From NCBI RefSeq assembly GCF_000423565.1, contig NZ_KE384042.1:60482-124481 (forward strand): DNA of 64,000 bases, in the 5' to 3' direction. This stretch comes from Runella zeae DSM 19591 (lineage in GTDB: Bacteria > Bacteroidota > Bacteroidia > Cytophagales > Spirosomataceae). Each line of letters opens with the position of its first letter. Position 1 is the stretch's first letter. Below the pieces are notes generated by a model that did no database searches, was not told the DNA's origin, and saw only the letters and a program-made list of their open reading frames with translations. Both the position numbers and the translations under genes were made by a program. Positions 45,630 to 54,711 of this stretch are shown piece by piece.

Positions 45630-45680
45630 CCCCCGACAGGAGAGTGCTTTTAGAGTGATTAGAGATGCTCCCATCGGGGG
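45630..45680 (-). promoter_or_regulatory. GC-rich hairpin in the asd leader
   Basis: CCCCCGA and TCGGGGG form the base of a hairpin (45630-45636 with 45674-45680) whose loop ends 18 nt before the asd start. It is far more GC-rich than its surroundings. It sits directly after the U-run of the upstream RNA element. Confidence 0.6.
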
Positions 45681-45687
45681 TGGGGGC

Positions 45688-45812
45688 AAAAAAAAATCGT
45701 CACCGTGAAGGTTAAGAATCTGGACAAACACGCTGGCTAGGTGGGGTCAATTTCCCATCTGGCTCCGCGTGTCTATTTAGATTTCTTTGTGTTCACAGTG
45801 ACGATAAAAATG
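45688..45812 (-). ncRNA. structured RNA or riboswitch-like leader upstream of asd
   Basis: On the minus strand CGTCACTGTGAA (45803-45792) pairs with TTCACGGTGACG (45709-45698) over 12 bp with one wobble, enclosing about 82 nt, and is followed at once by nine U residues. Inside, AAGAAATCT can pair with AGATTCTT (one bulge), ACACGC with GCGTGT, and AGATGGG with CCCACCT (one mismatch), giving a long rod with internal loops. This fits either a self-contained small RNA of about 115-125 nt (a 6S-Flavo-like shape is possible) or an attenuator leader for asd. I could not match it to a known riboswitch class or to the SRP RNA core. Confidence 0.55.
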
Positions 45813-45818
45813 TGGGTG

Positions 45819-45849
45819 CAAATTAAATTCAAACTTTAAAATTAAGCAA
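45819..45849 (-). promoter_or_regulatory. candidate Bacteroidota promoter for the asd leader RNA
   Basis: On the minus strand a TTG lies 19 bp upstream of TTTAATTTG, resembling the TTTG and TAnnTTTG elements of Bacteroidota promoters, though the match to the second is imperfect. A start near 45812 would give a transcript beginning just before the 12-bp closing stem. Confidence 0.4.
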
Positions 45850-45926
45850 GAAAAAGAATGCCTTTTTTACAATAAAAGCTTTGATTGTTTGCCAAAATGC
45901 TAAAAAGACCTTTGGAAAATTGAAAA

Positions 45927-46511
45927 TTATGTACTCCACGTCCATACTTTGGTAGGAGTGATACAGTAATCCATCCGTATGTCGAAAGGGTTGCGGTCGT
46001 CGATACGCGCTATTGGCTCAAAAAGCGAAACCCCGACCTTTAAGACCTTAGGGTGGCATTGAGCCAAAAAACGATCATAAAATCCTTTGCCATAGCCTAC
46101 TCGATAGCCTTGTAAGTCAAAAGCCAACAGTGGCAGCAGCACAAGGTCGATATTACGGATATTGTATCTAAGGCTATGATGAGGGTCGGGTTCCAGAATT
46201 CCCCATTGATTCATGACAAGGGTCATATCAGGTAGCCATTGATAATGCTCCATTTCGGGGGTATCGGGTATCGTCCGAGGAACTACTATTTGGGTTTTAA
46301 GGTATTTTTCTTGGAGTGTATAAATAATGGGAAAAGTATCGACTTCATTACGCCGTTTGATCGGCAGATAAGCGTGTACAGCTTTGAGCTTTTCTACTGC
46401 AAAATGGGTAAAAAAAAGCTGCGCAATCGCCTTACTTCCCTCCAATACCTCAGAGTGAGTCAAGGCTTGGCGATGTTCAGAAAAAAGGCGGCGCAGCTCT
46501 TGTTTTGTCAT
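45927..46511 (-). CDS. 5-formyltetrahydrofolate cyclo-ligase
   Basis: A 194-residue cytoplasmic enzyme that converts 5-formyl-THF to 5,10-methenyl-THF with ATP. It has the N-terminal KQELRRLFSEHRQAL helix, the PR-containing strand IVVPRTI, and the signature GYGKGFYDRFL near residue 139. The length is typical of the family. It starts 4 bp after the POT transporter stop, so the two are one transcript although their functions are unrelated. Confidence 0.92.
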   Translation of the reverse strand: MTKQELRRLFSEHRQALTHSEVLEGSKAIAQLFFTHFAVEKLKAVHAYLPIKRRNEVDTFPIIYTLQEKYLKTQIVVPRTIPDTPEMEHYQWLPDMTLVMNQWGILEPDPHHSLRYNIRNIDLVLLPLLAFDLQGYRVGYGKGFYDRFLAQCHPKVLKVGVSLFEPIARIDDRNPFDIRMDYCITPTKVWTWST

Positions 46512-46515
46512 GATT

Positions 46516-47985
46516 TTACTTGATTCCGCCCATCCAGTCTTTTAATGGGCGTTGAAGAATGAGTATAATTCCCCCTACAACAATACAAAACCAAACGATA
46601 CTCATAAACATCTGCGGCATTTGTTGGACGTTTTCTTCGTCAAAACCACCGGCAAATAGACCCGCAAACAAATTTCCCAAGGCCGCCGCCACAAACCAAA
46701 TCCCCATGAGTTGGCTCAAGTATTTTTTAGGGGCTAATTTAGTGTAAGCACTCAAGCCCACAGGACTGAGACAAAGTTCCCCTAAGGTATGGAATAAGTA
46801 CGTGAAAATGAGTACAAAAGCAGAGGCTTTTACTCCTGTGAGGGCGACTTTGGCACCCCATACCATGAGATAGTAGCCAAAGCCTAGTAAAAACAAACCT
46901 ATCGCAAATTTGACCAACAAAGGAGGGTTGAGTTTTTTCTTTTCTAAAAATACCCACACACCCCCTAATACCGGCGCAAATACCAAGATATAAAAAGGAT
47001 TGAAGTTTTGAAACCAACTAGAAGGCATCCCAAAAGGAAGCTCAGAATAACGGTCGGCAAATATTTGAAGTGATGACCCTTGCTGTTCGAATCCTGCCCA
47101 AAACAATACCGCGCCCCAAAACAAAATGAAAAGTATCACAATACGTTTCATTTCGATTTTAGAAAGATTGGACGCAAAGAGCAAATTAGCAAAATAAATA
47201 ATCACGACTGCGACAGCAATGAGTCCCATCGAAGTAGCTACGCCAGATTTACTATTCCAAGTAAAAGTACCATTGAATTGTAAAACAACAATAAATACTA
47301 AGAGCACCGCAATCAGTATCCATGATAAAGGATTAGTTTTTTGGACTTCTTTTGTCTCTTCTGCTAATTTGGGCGCCATGCCTTTTTCTTTAAGGTAAGG
47401 CTGCGCAAAAATACGGTAGACCAGTAGTCCTAAAAACATCGCCACTGCTGCTGCTCCAAAGCCATAATGCCACCCTACTTTTTGCCCCAAATAGCCCACA
47501 ATCGTAATGCCTAGAAAAGAACCCAGATTGATACCCATATAAAAAATGGAAAAGGCTGCGTCTCTGATAGCACCTCCTTCAGGGTATAATTCACTCACAA
47601 TAGAGCTGATGTTGGGTTTGAGAAGCCCCGTGCCGATTGCTACTAAGGCTAAGCCTGCAAAAAACACAGCCTCTCCCGCAGGAAAGGCCAACACGATATG
47701 TCCCAACATAATAGCGATACCACCATACCAAATGGCTTTGCGCTGTCCTAGTACATTGTCGGCTAGCCACCCTCCTGGTAATGACAATAAATAAACTGAA
47801 AAAGTATATAATCCGTAAATCGCGCCTCCTTCCCCTTCGTTGAGCCCCATGCCGCCATTGGTTTTATCCAGTAAAAACAGCAGAAGAATGGCTCGCATGC
47901 CATAGTAGGAAAAACGCTCCCACATTTCGGTAAAAAATAAAACAAATAGACCCTTGGGGTGGCCAAATAAAGTCTTTTCAGTCAT
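46516..47985 (-). CDS. POT/PTR2-family proton-coupled peptide transporter
   Basis: A 489-residue inner-membrane protein with about 13-14 helices. The N-terminal FFTEMWERFSYYGMRAILLLF (ExxERFxYYG motif) and the family signature IFYMGINLGSFLG in helix 5 identify a di/tripeptide:H+ symporter. It begins after a 139-bp spacer with a palindrome that separates it from the efflux operon, and is followed closely by the folate gene. Confidence 0.93.
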   Translation of the reverse strand: MTEKTLFGHPKGLFVLFFTEMWERFSYYGMRAILLLFLLDKTNGGMGLNEGEGGAIYGLYTFSVYLLSLPGGWLADNVLGQRKAIWYGGIAIMLGHIVLAFPAGEAVFFAGLALVAIGTGLLKPNISSIVSELYPEGGAIRDAAFSIFYMGINLGSFLGITIVGYLGQKVGWHYGFGAAAVAMFLGLLVYRIFAQPYLKEKGMAPKLAEETKEVQKTNPLSWILIAVLLVFIVVLQFNGTFTWNSKSGVATSMGLIAVAVVIIYFANLLFASNLSKIEMKRIVILFILFWGAVLFWAGFEQQGSSLQIFADRYSELPFGMPSSWFQNFNPFYILVFAPVLGGVWVFLEKKKLNPPLLVKFAIGLFLLGFGYYLMVWGAKVALTGVKASAFVLIFTYLFHTLGELCLSPVGLSAYTKLAPKKYLSQLMGIWFVAAALGNLFAGLFAGGFDEENVQQMPQMFMSIVWFCIVVGGIILILQRPLKDWMGGIK

Positions 47986-48016
47986 AGAGAAGGTTGGTTT
48001 AGTTTTGTTGAAATGG

Positions 48017-48100
48017 ATAATTAGGCATAGTCACTTAGATGATTTTATCAACCTATGACTATGCCTACATAACGCAAATGTAAAAAAAAAGCCTAATTAT
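48017..48100 (-). terminator. palindromes between the efflux operon and the peptide transporter
   Basis: TAGGCATAGTCA (48022-48033) and its complement (48056-48067) form a 12-bp stem. In addition ATAATTAGGC (48017-48026) is complementary to GCCTAATTAT (48091-48100), which precedes nine T residues on the minus strand. The two pairings share bases and are mutually exclusive. One reading is an alternative-structure terminator after the outer-membrane factor gene. Confidence 0.6.
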
Positions 48101-48124
48101 TTTTACCTTACCCAAATCTGCCTC

Positions 48125-49573
48125 TTATTTCCATCCTCCTCCCAATGCTCGATAGATATTAATAACGGCATTGTACTGTCGGCGCCTTACGTCTATAAGT
48201 TCTATTTTGGATTGTAGGGCATTTTTACGGTTCAAAATCACCTCCAAATAAGTTGCTCTACCAGTCATGAATAGCTCTGAGGCCGTTTGAATGGATAAAT
48301 CTAATACCCTAGCCTCCGAATTTTTGAGTCGATAGATTTTTTCAAGGTTATTGATTTGCACCATCTGATTATATACCTCGAAGTATCCATTCAAGAGCGT
48401 TTTTTGATAATTGTATAAGGCTTCTATCTGAATAGCACGGGCGATTTTGAGGTCTGCTTTGAGGGCGCTTTTGTTGAAGAGCGGAGCCGCCAGACCTCCC
48501 AAAATATTATAAGCGATAGACTGAGGCGAAATCAAAAACTTAGGATTGAACGATTGTAAACCTAAAGTGGCTGCGATATTGAGCGAAGGATAAAACGCGG
48601 CCTTGGCTACAAAAACATCTGCCTTCGTAGCGGCTAGCTCGTATTCTGCTTGTTTGATGTCGGGGCGGTTTTTCAATAAATCCCCTGGAATCCCTACCAA
48701 TATCTGATTGGGAAGTGATTTCGAAAAAAGAGCTTTATTTTTAAGAATAGGCTGCGGGTAGCGCCCCATCAAAAAATTAATCCTATTTTCGATTTCCGTG
48801 ATTCGCTGCAAAATTTCTGCTTCGAGTGCTTTAGAGTTGAGAAGCTGTGCCTCAAACTGATTAACGGCGAGTTCGGTAGCGCGTCCAGCGTCTTTCTGGA
48901 CTTTGATGAGGGTTAGCTCATTGTCTTGCAGATTGATGGTTTCCCGAACAATATCAAGCTCGCTTTCAAATCCTAATAACTCATAATAAGCAATCGCAAT
49001 ATCAGCAATCAGATTAGTAACTATAAAGTTTCGCCCCTCGACCGTGGCCAAATAACGCGACAAAGACGATTCTTTAATGGCCTTTAATTTTCCCCAAATG
49101 TCAATTTCCCAGGAGCTTTGGAGACCTATATTAAAATCGGGTAGGTATTGGGGGATTCTTTGTTCTTCGCTAATATTGTTAGAAAAATTGGTGTCGAAAT
49201 TTCCGACACCGTCCATGGTGTATTTTCCAAAGCGTCGTTGACCCACCGAGCCACCTCCTGTAACAAAGGGCTGCGTGAGTCCTTTAGCGCGCTCGATTTG
49301 GGCACGTCCCATTTCAATTCGTTGGGATGTTATTAGTAAGTCCAAGTTGTTTTTAAGGGCTTCCTCAATCAAACTCACTAATGTGGTATCCGAAAAATAC
49401 TCTCTCCATAAAATATCTGCCGAATTTACGTCACTTTTAGTGGTGTTATAGGCTTCGGGTAAAGTGGGTAAAATCGGTAATTGTTCTGGGGTTTTCAGGG
49501 TTTTACAGCCTGTAAAAAAGAGGCCAATGGTCAGAACAAGTAAGGTGGGGATTTTATATGTTAGGTTACGCAT
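48125..49573 (-). CDS. RND efflux outer-membrane factor (TolC/NodT family) lipoprotein
   Basis: A 482-residue lipoprotein (lipobox FFTGC, C23) with the two-fold repeated coiled-coil helices of the outer-membrane efflux protein family, e.g. SQRIEMGRAQIERAKGL in the first half and RPDIKQAEYELAATKADVF in the second. It would form the trimeric exit duct of the pump. The ATG at 49573 is used; a TTG just before it was not. The start overlaps the end of the pump gene by 8 bp, showing translational coupling. Confidence 0.92.
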   Translation of the reverse strand: MRNLTYKIPTLLVLTIGLFFTGCKTLKTPEQLPILPTLPEAYNTTKSDVNSADILWREYFSDTTLVSLIEEALKNNLDLLITSQRIEMGRAQIERAKGLTQPFVTGGGSVGQRRFGKYTMDGVGNFDTNFSNNISEEQRIPQYLPDFNIGLQSSWEIDIWGKLKAIKESSLSRYLATVEGRNFIVTNLIADIAIAYYELLGFESELDIVRETINLQDNELTLIKVQKDAGRATELAVNQFEAQLLNSKALEAEILQRITEIENRINFLMGRYPQPILKNKALFSKSLPNQILVGIPGDLLKNRPDIKQAEYELAATKADVFVAKAAFYPSLNIAATLGLQSFNPKFLISPQSIAYNILGGLAAPLFNKSALKADLKIARAIQIEALYNYQKTLLNGYFEVYNQMVQINNLEKIYRLKNSEARVLDLSIQTASELFMTGRATYLEVILNRKNALQSKIELIDVRRRQYNAVINIYRALGGGWK

Positions 49574-52500
49574 CAACTTCTTGATTTAAATATACTGCTT
49601 TCTTTTTCTTTGGATTTGAAAAACGTTCTGAGAGGGTAGCAAAAATGACATATAGTCCAGGGATGATAATAACCCCGAAAACGGTTCCAAAGAGCATCCC
49701 GCCTGCGGCGGCCGTACCGATGGTTTTGTTGCCAATAGCTCCTGCTCCTGATGCCATCATCAATGGAATCAAACCCGCAATAAATGCAAAAGAGGTCATG
49801 AGGATAGGGCGCAAACGAGACGCTGCACCTTCGATAGCCGCTTGCAATGGAGTATAGCCTTCGCTGCGTTTGAGAATCGCAAACTCCACAATCAAAATCG
49901 CATTTTTTCCCAACAAACCGATCAGCATCACAAGTGCGACTTGGGCGTAAATGTTGTTTTGTAATCCCAAAATTGCCAAAAAGAAAAAGGCCCCAAATAC
50001 CCCTGTTGGAAGCGACAAAAGTACAGGCAGTGGTAGCAAAAAGCTCTCATACTGAGCCGCTAGCAGTAAATACACAAATATCAAACAAATGATGAAAATA
50101 TAAATGGCTTGGTCGCCCGAGAGAATTTCGTCGCGGGTCATTCCTGACCATTCGTAGGTGTAGCCTTTCGGAAGTTTTTGAGCTGCTACTTCCTGAATAG
50201 CTCTGATGGCATCGCCACTACTAAAGCCAGGCGCGGCTTCTCCGTTGATCATGGCAGCCGTAAACATATTATAACGGGTAAGCTGCTCGGGTCCAAATAC
50301 GCGTTCGGTTCTTACAAAAGCTGAGTAAGGTACCATTTCGCCTTCGGTATTTTTGACGTAAAGTTTGAGTATGTCGTCGGGTTGCATCCGATATTCGGGA
50401 GAAGCTTGTACCATTACTTTGTACATTTGACCAAAACGAATGAAGTTGGTAGCATAAAAACTACCAATCAACGATTGGAGGTTGTTCATGGCATTGTCGA
50501 TAGAGACACCTTTTTGGGCGGCTTTTTCGTTGTCAACGTGAATTAAGTATTGCGGAAAACTCGCATCATAACTCGTAAAGGCATTGACGACTTCGGGGCG
50601 TTTGTTGAGTTCCTCAATAAAAGATTTAGTTACTTTTTCCATCGCCTGTAGGTTGCCGCTACCTGTGCGGTCTTGGATACGAAACTCAAAACCACTGGCG
50701 TTTCCGTAGCCGGGTACTGCAGGAGGAGGGAAAAACTGAATGTCGGCGTCTTTGATGTGTTTGGTTTTTTCGGTCAACAAAGCAATTACATCATCTACCG
50801 ATTCTTTGCGGCTTTCCCACGGTTTGAGGTTCATCATTCCCATTCCAAAGGAAGCCCCGGCCCCGTCGGTCATCAAACTGAAGCCAGACAGAGTAGAAAT
50901 AGATTCCACAGCGTCGAGTTTGAGGCTTACTTTCTCGATTTCGTCTACTACGGCTTCTGTACGTTCGAGTGTTGCCCCCGAAGGAGTAGTGATGTTAGCA
51001 TAAATTGTACCTTGATCTTCTGTGGGAATAAAACCTGACGGCAAAATCGTATTGGTACCCCACGTAGCAGCGATAAAAAAGACCAACATCCCAAAAGTAA
51101 CCACACGGCGATTGGCAATGGCGTTGATGAGTGATTTGTAGCGGTCAGAGACGCCATTGTACCAGTTGTTGAATCCGTCAAAAAAACGGGTGAGTAAAGT
51201 GGCTTTTCGTCCGTGGTGGCTTTGGAGCATGAGCGCACACAGGGCAGGCGTGAGTGTAAGCGCGTTGACGCCCGAAATCACAATTGAAATAGCCATTGTA
51301 ATGGAAAATTGACGATAGAATACCCCCGAAGGACCATCCATAAAAGCAACCGGAACAAACACCGCCGTCATAACCAGAGTAATCGCTACAATCGCTCCGC
51401 TGATTTCGTCCATAGCTTCGATGGTAGCTTCTTTGGCTTTGAGCCCTTTTTCTTCCATTTTGGCATGTACCGCCTCTACGACCACGATGGCGTTGTCGAC
51501 CACGATTCCAATCGCCAATACCAGTGCAAACAACGTAAGGAGGTTAATAGAAAACCCAAACATCTGCATAAAGAAGAATGTCCCAACGAGCGAGACAGGT
51601 ACGGCCAATGCTGGAATGAGGGTAGAACGGAAATCTTGTAAGAAAATAAATACCACAAGTGCTACCAATATAAAGGCTTCGATGAGGGTTTTGATTACTT
51701 CATGAATGGAGGCATCCAAAAAGCGCGAAACATCGTAACTAATGGTGTATTTCATGCCGGGAGGAAACGACTTCTGTAATTCTGTCATTTTCTCTTTAAT
51801 GTTGGCAATCACTTGACTGGCGTTTGAACCAGGACGCTGCTTGAGCAAAATGGCCGCAGATGGACGGCCGTTTTCTTTGGAAAGGACGTTGTAATTGAGC
51901 GAGCCAAACTCTATATCTGCGATGTCTTTGAGACGTAAAATGTCGCCACTTGGATTGGCTTTTATAATGATATTTTCGTATTGTTCTTGCGAAGTAAATT
52001 TACCAGTGTAGCGAAGTACATACTGTAAAGATTGCGACTTTCGTCCCGAGCTTTCTCCGATTTTTCCAGGAGCAGCTTCTACGTTTTGATTACGAAGTGC
52101 TGAGATAACATCATCGGCAGAGACATTATAAACTGTCATACGGTCAGGTTTGAGCCATACCCGCATGGAATATTCACGCTGCCCCATGATGTTGGCAAAA
52201 CCTACCCCGTCAACACGTTTCAATTCGGCCACTACGTTGATGTCGGCGAAGTTATACAAAAACTCTTCGTTGGCGGTGGTATCTTCGCTCAAGAGGTTGA
52301 TGTACATCAGCATACTATTTACCTCTTTTTCGGTCGATACCCCCGCTTTGATTACTTCTTCTGGCAATTCGTCAAGAACGGTTGCAACCCGCGTCTGAAC
52401 GTTGACAGAGGCTAAATCAGGGTCGGTCCCTACTTTAAAATATACCTGAATAATACTCGTGCCGTCATTGCCCGATACGGAGGTCATGTAGGTCATACCG

Positions 52501-52718
52501 GGTACGCCGTTGATAGCCCGCTCAAGGGGCGTGACTACAGCCTTAGAACATGCTTCGGCGTTGGCTCCGGTGTATTTGGTAGTTACCGTAACTGCCGGAG
52601 GGGCGATGTCGGGATACTGTGTGACGGGGAGCTGTGTCATCGCAAGTACTCCCAGCAACGTAATGATAACTGATATAACAATCGATAGGACGGGCCTATT
52701 GATAAACAAGGTAAACAT
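49566..52718 (-). CDS. RND efflux transporter, HAE-1 (AcrB-like)
   Basis: A 1050-residue inner-membrane pump, the length of AcrB. It starts MFTLFINRPVLSIVISVII and has twelve helices with two large periplasmic loops. In helix 4 the proton-relay motif reads GIVVDNAIVVVE: the first Asp of the AcrB DD pair is kept, the second is Asn. The helix 10 lysine is present in GLLGKNAILIVEF. Hydrophobic drugs, bile-salt-like compounds or solvents are typical substrates. It lies between adaptor and outer-membrane factor genes in one operon. Confidence 0.95.
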   Translation of the reverse strand: MFTLFINRPVLSIVISVIITLLGVLAMTQLPVTQYPDIAPPAVTVTTKYTGANAEACSKAVVTPLERAINGVPGMTYMTSVSGNDGTSIIQVYFKVGTDPDLASVNVQTRVATVLDELPEEVIKAGVSTEKEVNSMLMYINLLSEDTTANEEFLYNFADINVVAELKRVDGVGFANIMGQREYSMRVWLKPDRMTVYNVSADDVISALRNQNVEAAPGKIGESSGRKSQSLQYVLRYTGKFTSQEQYENIIIKANPSGDILRLKDIADIEFGSLNYNVLSKENGRPSAAILLKQRPGSNASQVIANIKEKMTELQKSFPPGMKYTISYDVSRFLDASIHEVIKTLIEAFILVALVVFIFLQDFRSTLIPALAVPVSLVGTFFFMQMFGFSINLLTLFALVLAIGIVVDNAIVVVEAVHAKMEEKGLKAKEATIEAMDEISGAIVAITLVMTAVFVPVAFMDGPSGVFYRQFSITMAISIVISGVNALTLTPALCALMLQSHHGRKATLLTRFFDGFNNWYNGVSDRYKSLINAIANRRVVTFGMLVFFIAATWGTNTILPSGFIPTEDQGTIYANITTPSGATLERTEAVVDEIEKVSLKLDAVESISTLSGFSLMTDGAGASFGMGMMNLKPWESRKESVDDVIALLTEKTKHIKDADIQFFPPPAVPGYGNASGFEFRIQDRTGSGNLQAMEKVTKSFIEELNKRPEVVNAFTSYDASFPQYLIHVDNEKAAQKGVSIDNAMNNLQSLIGSFYATNFIRFGQMYKVMVQASPEYRMQPDDILKLYVKNTEGEMVPYSAFVRTERVFGPEQLTRYNMFTAAMINGEAAPGFSSGDAIRAIQEVAAQKLPKGYTYEWSGMTRDEILSGDQAIYIFIICLIFVYLLLAAQYESFLLPLPVLLSLPTGVFGAFFFLAILGLQNNIYAQVALVMLIGLLGKNAILIVEFAILKRSEGYTPLQAAIEGAASRLRPILMTSFAFIAGLIPLMMASGAGAIGNKTIGTAAAGGMLFGTVFGVIIIPGLYVIFATLSERFSNPKKKKAVYLNQEVDA

Positions 52719-52762
52719 AATTTGTGTGTGTTAGTGTGGGACAATAAGTGATAACACAAAGA

Positions 52763-53884
52763 CTACTGTTGCGTCAGTTGCGGAAGGATTTTCTCGAACA
52801 ATTGCATCTCGGGTTTGACTTCCATACCAACGCGCATGTCTTGAATTCCCTCATAGATGATTTTGTCGTCTGGGTTTATTCCCGACTCTAGCACATACAA
52901 ATGGGGCATCCTAAGTTTAGGGACGAAGCTTCGCATTTGGACTTTGTTTTGATTGTCCACTACATACACATAGATTTTATCTTGAATCTCAAATGTAGAT
53001 TTTTGTGGGATAACGAGGGCGTTTTTTACTTTACGTAATACCCTTACTTTACCACTAGAACCATGTTTAAGAATACGCTCAGGGTTGGGAAAACGCGCTC
53101 GGAATGCGATACTTCCAGTGGCGTTGTCAAATTCTCCTTCTATGGTTTCAACATATCCTTTGTAGGGATGTTCTTCGCTGTTGGCCAAAATCAATGATAC
53201 CTGATTCTTATTGTCAGGCTGCTTGTTGTTGGCCGCAAATTCGAGATACTCTTTTTCGGAGACATTAAAATAAGCGTATACTTCTTGGTTATCAGAAATC
53301 GTCGTCAGCAGGGTTCCTTCATCAATAAGACTCCCTATTTTGTTGGGAATACGGTTGATAATGCCATCAAATGGCGCTTTGATTTCCGAAAAAGAAAGTT
53401 TGAGATGAGCACTTTGTTCTTGTGATTCTGCCTCTTCGATGCGTGCTTTAAGGGCATCAAGTTTAGCCTTAGCCATGTCGTATTCAGTTTTTGATACAAC
53501 ATTCTTATCCACGAGTTTTTTTACGTTTTGTAAATCAAGTTCGGCGGTTTTGGCTTCTGCAATAGCACTTTTTAGGACGGCTGTTGCCCGCAGCAAGTCC
53601 CCTTTATATTCTTGGTTGCTGATTCTAAAGAGCACTTGGCCTTTTTTTACAGTTTTTCCTTCATCTACGTGGATACTTTCGATATAGCCTTTTACCCGAG
53701 CGCGAATCTCAACGTTTTTGACAGAGTTGATATCGGAGACGTAGTCGGTATGGTAGACTGTATCAATCGTAATAGGTTTGATAACGGGGTATTTTTCTTG
53801 GGTGTTTTGGGCATTTTGTTGTGGATTAGAGCATGCCATAATACACAACCCAACAATCGTGTAACATACGAATGGTTTTCTCAT
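52763..53884 (-). CDS. RND efflux periplasmic adaptor (AcrA-like) lipoprotein
   Basis: A 373-residue lipoprotein (lipobox GLCIMAC, C18) of the membrane fusion family. Visible parts are the lipoyl half-motifs (ARVKGYIESIHVDEGKTVKKG near 65-85 and IKAPFDGIINRIPNKIGSLI near 165), a coiled-coil hairpin between them, and beta-barrel and membrane-proximal domains after. It bridges the pump to the outer-membrane factor. It is the first gene of the operon, 44 bp before the pump gene. No dedicated regulator gene is adjacent. Confidence 0.94.
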   Translation of the reverse strand: MRKPFVCYTIVGLCIMACSNPQQNAQNTQEKYPVIKPITIDTVYHTDYVSDINSVKNVEIRARVKGYIESIHVDEGKTVKKGQVLFRISNQEYKGDLLRATAVLKSAIAEAKTAELDLQNVKKLVDKNVVSKTEYDMAKAKLDALKARIEEAESQEQSAHLKLSFSEIKAPFDGIINRIPNKIGSLIDEGTLLTTISDNQEVYAYFNVSEKEYLEFAANNKQPDNKNQVSLILANSEEHPYKGYVETIEGEFDNATGSIAFRARFPNPERILKHGSSGKVRVLRKVKNALVIPQKSTFEIQDKIYVYVVDNQNKVQMRSFVPKLRMPHLYVLESGINPDDKIIYEGIQDMRVGMEVKPEMQLFEKILPQLTQQ

Positions 53885-53948
53885 AGAGACAATAATGGTT
53901 GATTGATCGAAAGTGGATTAAGTTAAAGAACGAAAAAAACGATTTATC

Positions 53949-53971
53949 AGGCACTGAAGGTAAAGTGCCTG
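53949..53971. promoter_or_regulatory. inverted repeat upstream of the efflux operon
   Basis: CAGGCACT and AGTGCCTG form an 8-bp perfect inverted repeat with an 8-nt spacer, 65 bp upstream of the adaptor start. It may be a repressor site for the pump operon or the terminator of the small upstream gene. Confidence 0.4.
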
Positions 53972-54012
53972 TAAGTCATAAAAAAAGAAGCCGTTTTGAC
54001 AAAAAACGAATA

Positions 54013-54399
54013 CTAGACCTGATTCGGGGGAGGCGAATGAGGCTCTATGTAATGCGGGATAAAGCTATTGATATAGTGACCAAAGTGAGAGGTGAAATCC
54101 TTTATTTCACCGGTGTGGATAAATCTAAGTTCTGATTGCGGCCAGACAATACCAATACTAAATTCTTCTAAAAAATTATTTTCGCTGTCACTTTCTGGAA
54201 AATTACTCCCTAAAATATTTACTGCCAACCACTCTATCATACTTGCCACTTCGGATAGATGCTCGGTTTGATGGTAGACTTTTAGGGTATCTCGTAAGCT
54301 CAAATCTTCGATAGGGTCAATAGACACGTTTACCATTTGTAGGAGTAAAATCCAACAAATAAGCCTTCGAAAATAATATTTGATGCTAAGCGGTTCCAT
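54013..54399 (-). CDS. small protein with N-terminal hydrophobic segment
   Basis: A 128-residue protein. Residues 8-25 form one hydrophobic stretch (FRRLICWILLLQMVNVSI) and could be a signal anchor or signal peptide. The rest is acidic with aromatic residues and ends in a proline-rich tail HSPPPNQV. I do not recognise a family. It is divergent from the PEP carboxykinase gene and lies upstream of the efflux operon on the same strand, 128 bp away. Confidence 0.6.
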   Translation of the reverse strand: MEPLSIKYYFRRLICWILLLQMVNVSIDPIEDLSLRDTLKVYHQTEHLSEVASMIEWLAVNILGSNFPESDSENNFLEEFSIGIVWPQSELRFIHTGEIKDFTSHFGHYINSFIPHYIEPHSPPPNQV

Positions 54400-54711
54400 G
54401 TGTTAGGGCAAATATAAAAAATATTGGATTTTTTTTGCTAACATAATGTTAAAAAAATCCAAATTTTTTAAGATATATAATCTATGGGATATGCTCTATT
54501 TAATTCCAAGGTGCCTGATTTTTGTCTTGGAATTAGTCAATTCTGATAAAAGTCATTCTATTTTAGCGTTCTTGTGGGTAGTTTGGGTGAAGGTTGAAAA
54601 AATCCTATAAAATTTGCAAAAAACATCGATGGTTATTTTTATAATTCAAAACACGCTCTATTTTTGTAATACCTATATGAGACTGTCACTTCATCAAAAC
54701 AATCCAAAATC
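54400..54711. promoter_or_regulatory. divergent promoter region of pckA
   Basis: This 312-bp gap holds an inverted repeat AATTCCAAG/CTTGGAATT (54502-54510 with 54526-54534), whose arms share a core with the R3 repeats. TATTTTTG at 54659-54666 matches the TAnnTTTG element of Bacteroidota promoters and lies 45 bp before the pckA start; a clear upstream TTTG at the right distance is missing. The rest is AT-rich. Confidence 0.4.

Noticed and set aside
45612-45731. An N-terminal extension of asd by 40 residues.
   Set aside because: The extra residues are not part of the enzyme fold, begin without ATG and are encoded by the structured leader.
45688-45812. Identification of the asd leader as SRP RNA, a tRNA or a known lysine/SAM riboswitch.
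   Set aside because: The SRP core with its GGAA apical loop, tRNA T-loop sequence and the conserved cores of those riboswitches are not found by eye.
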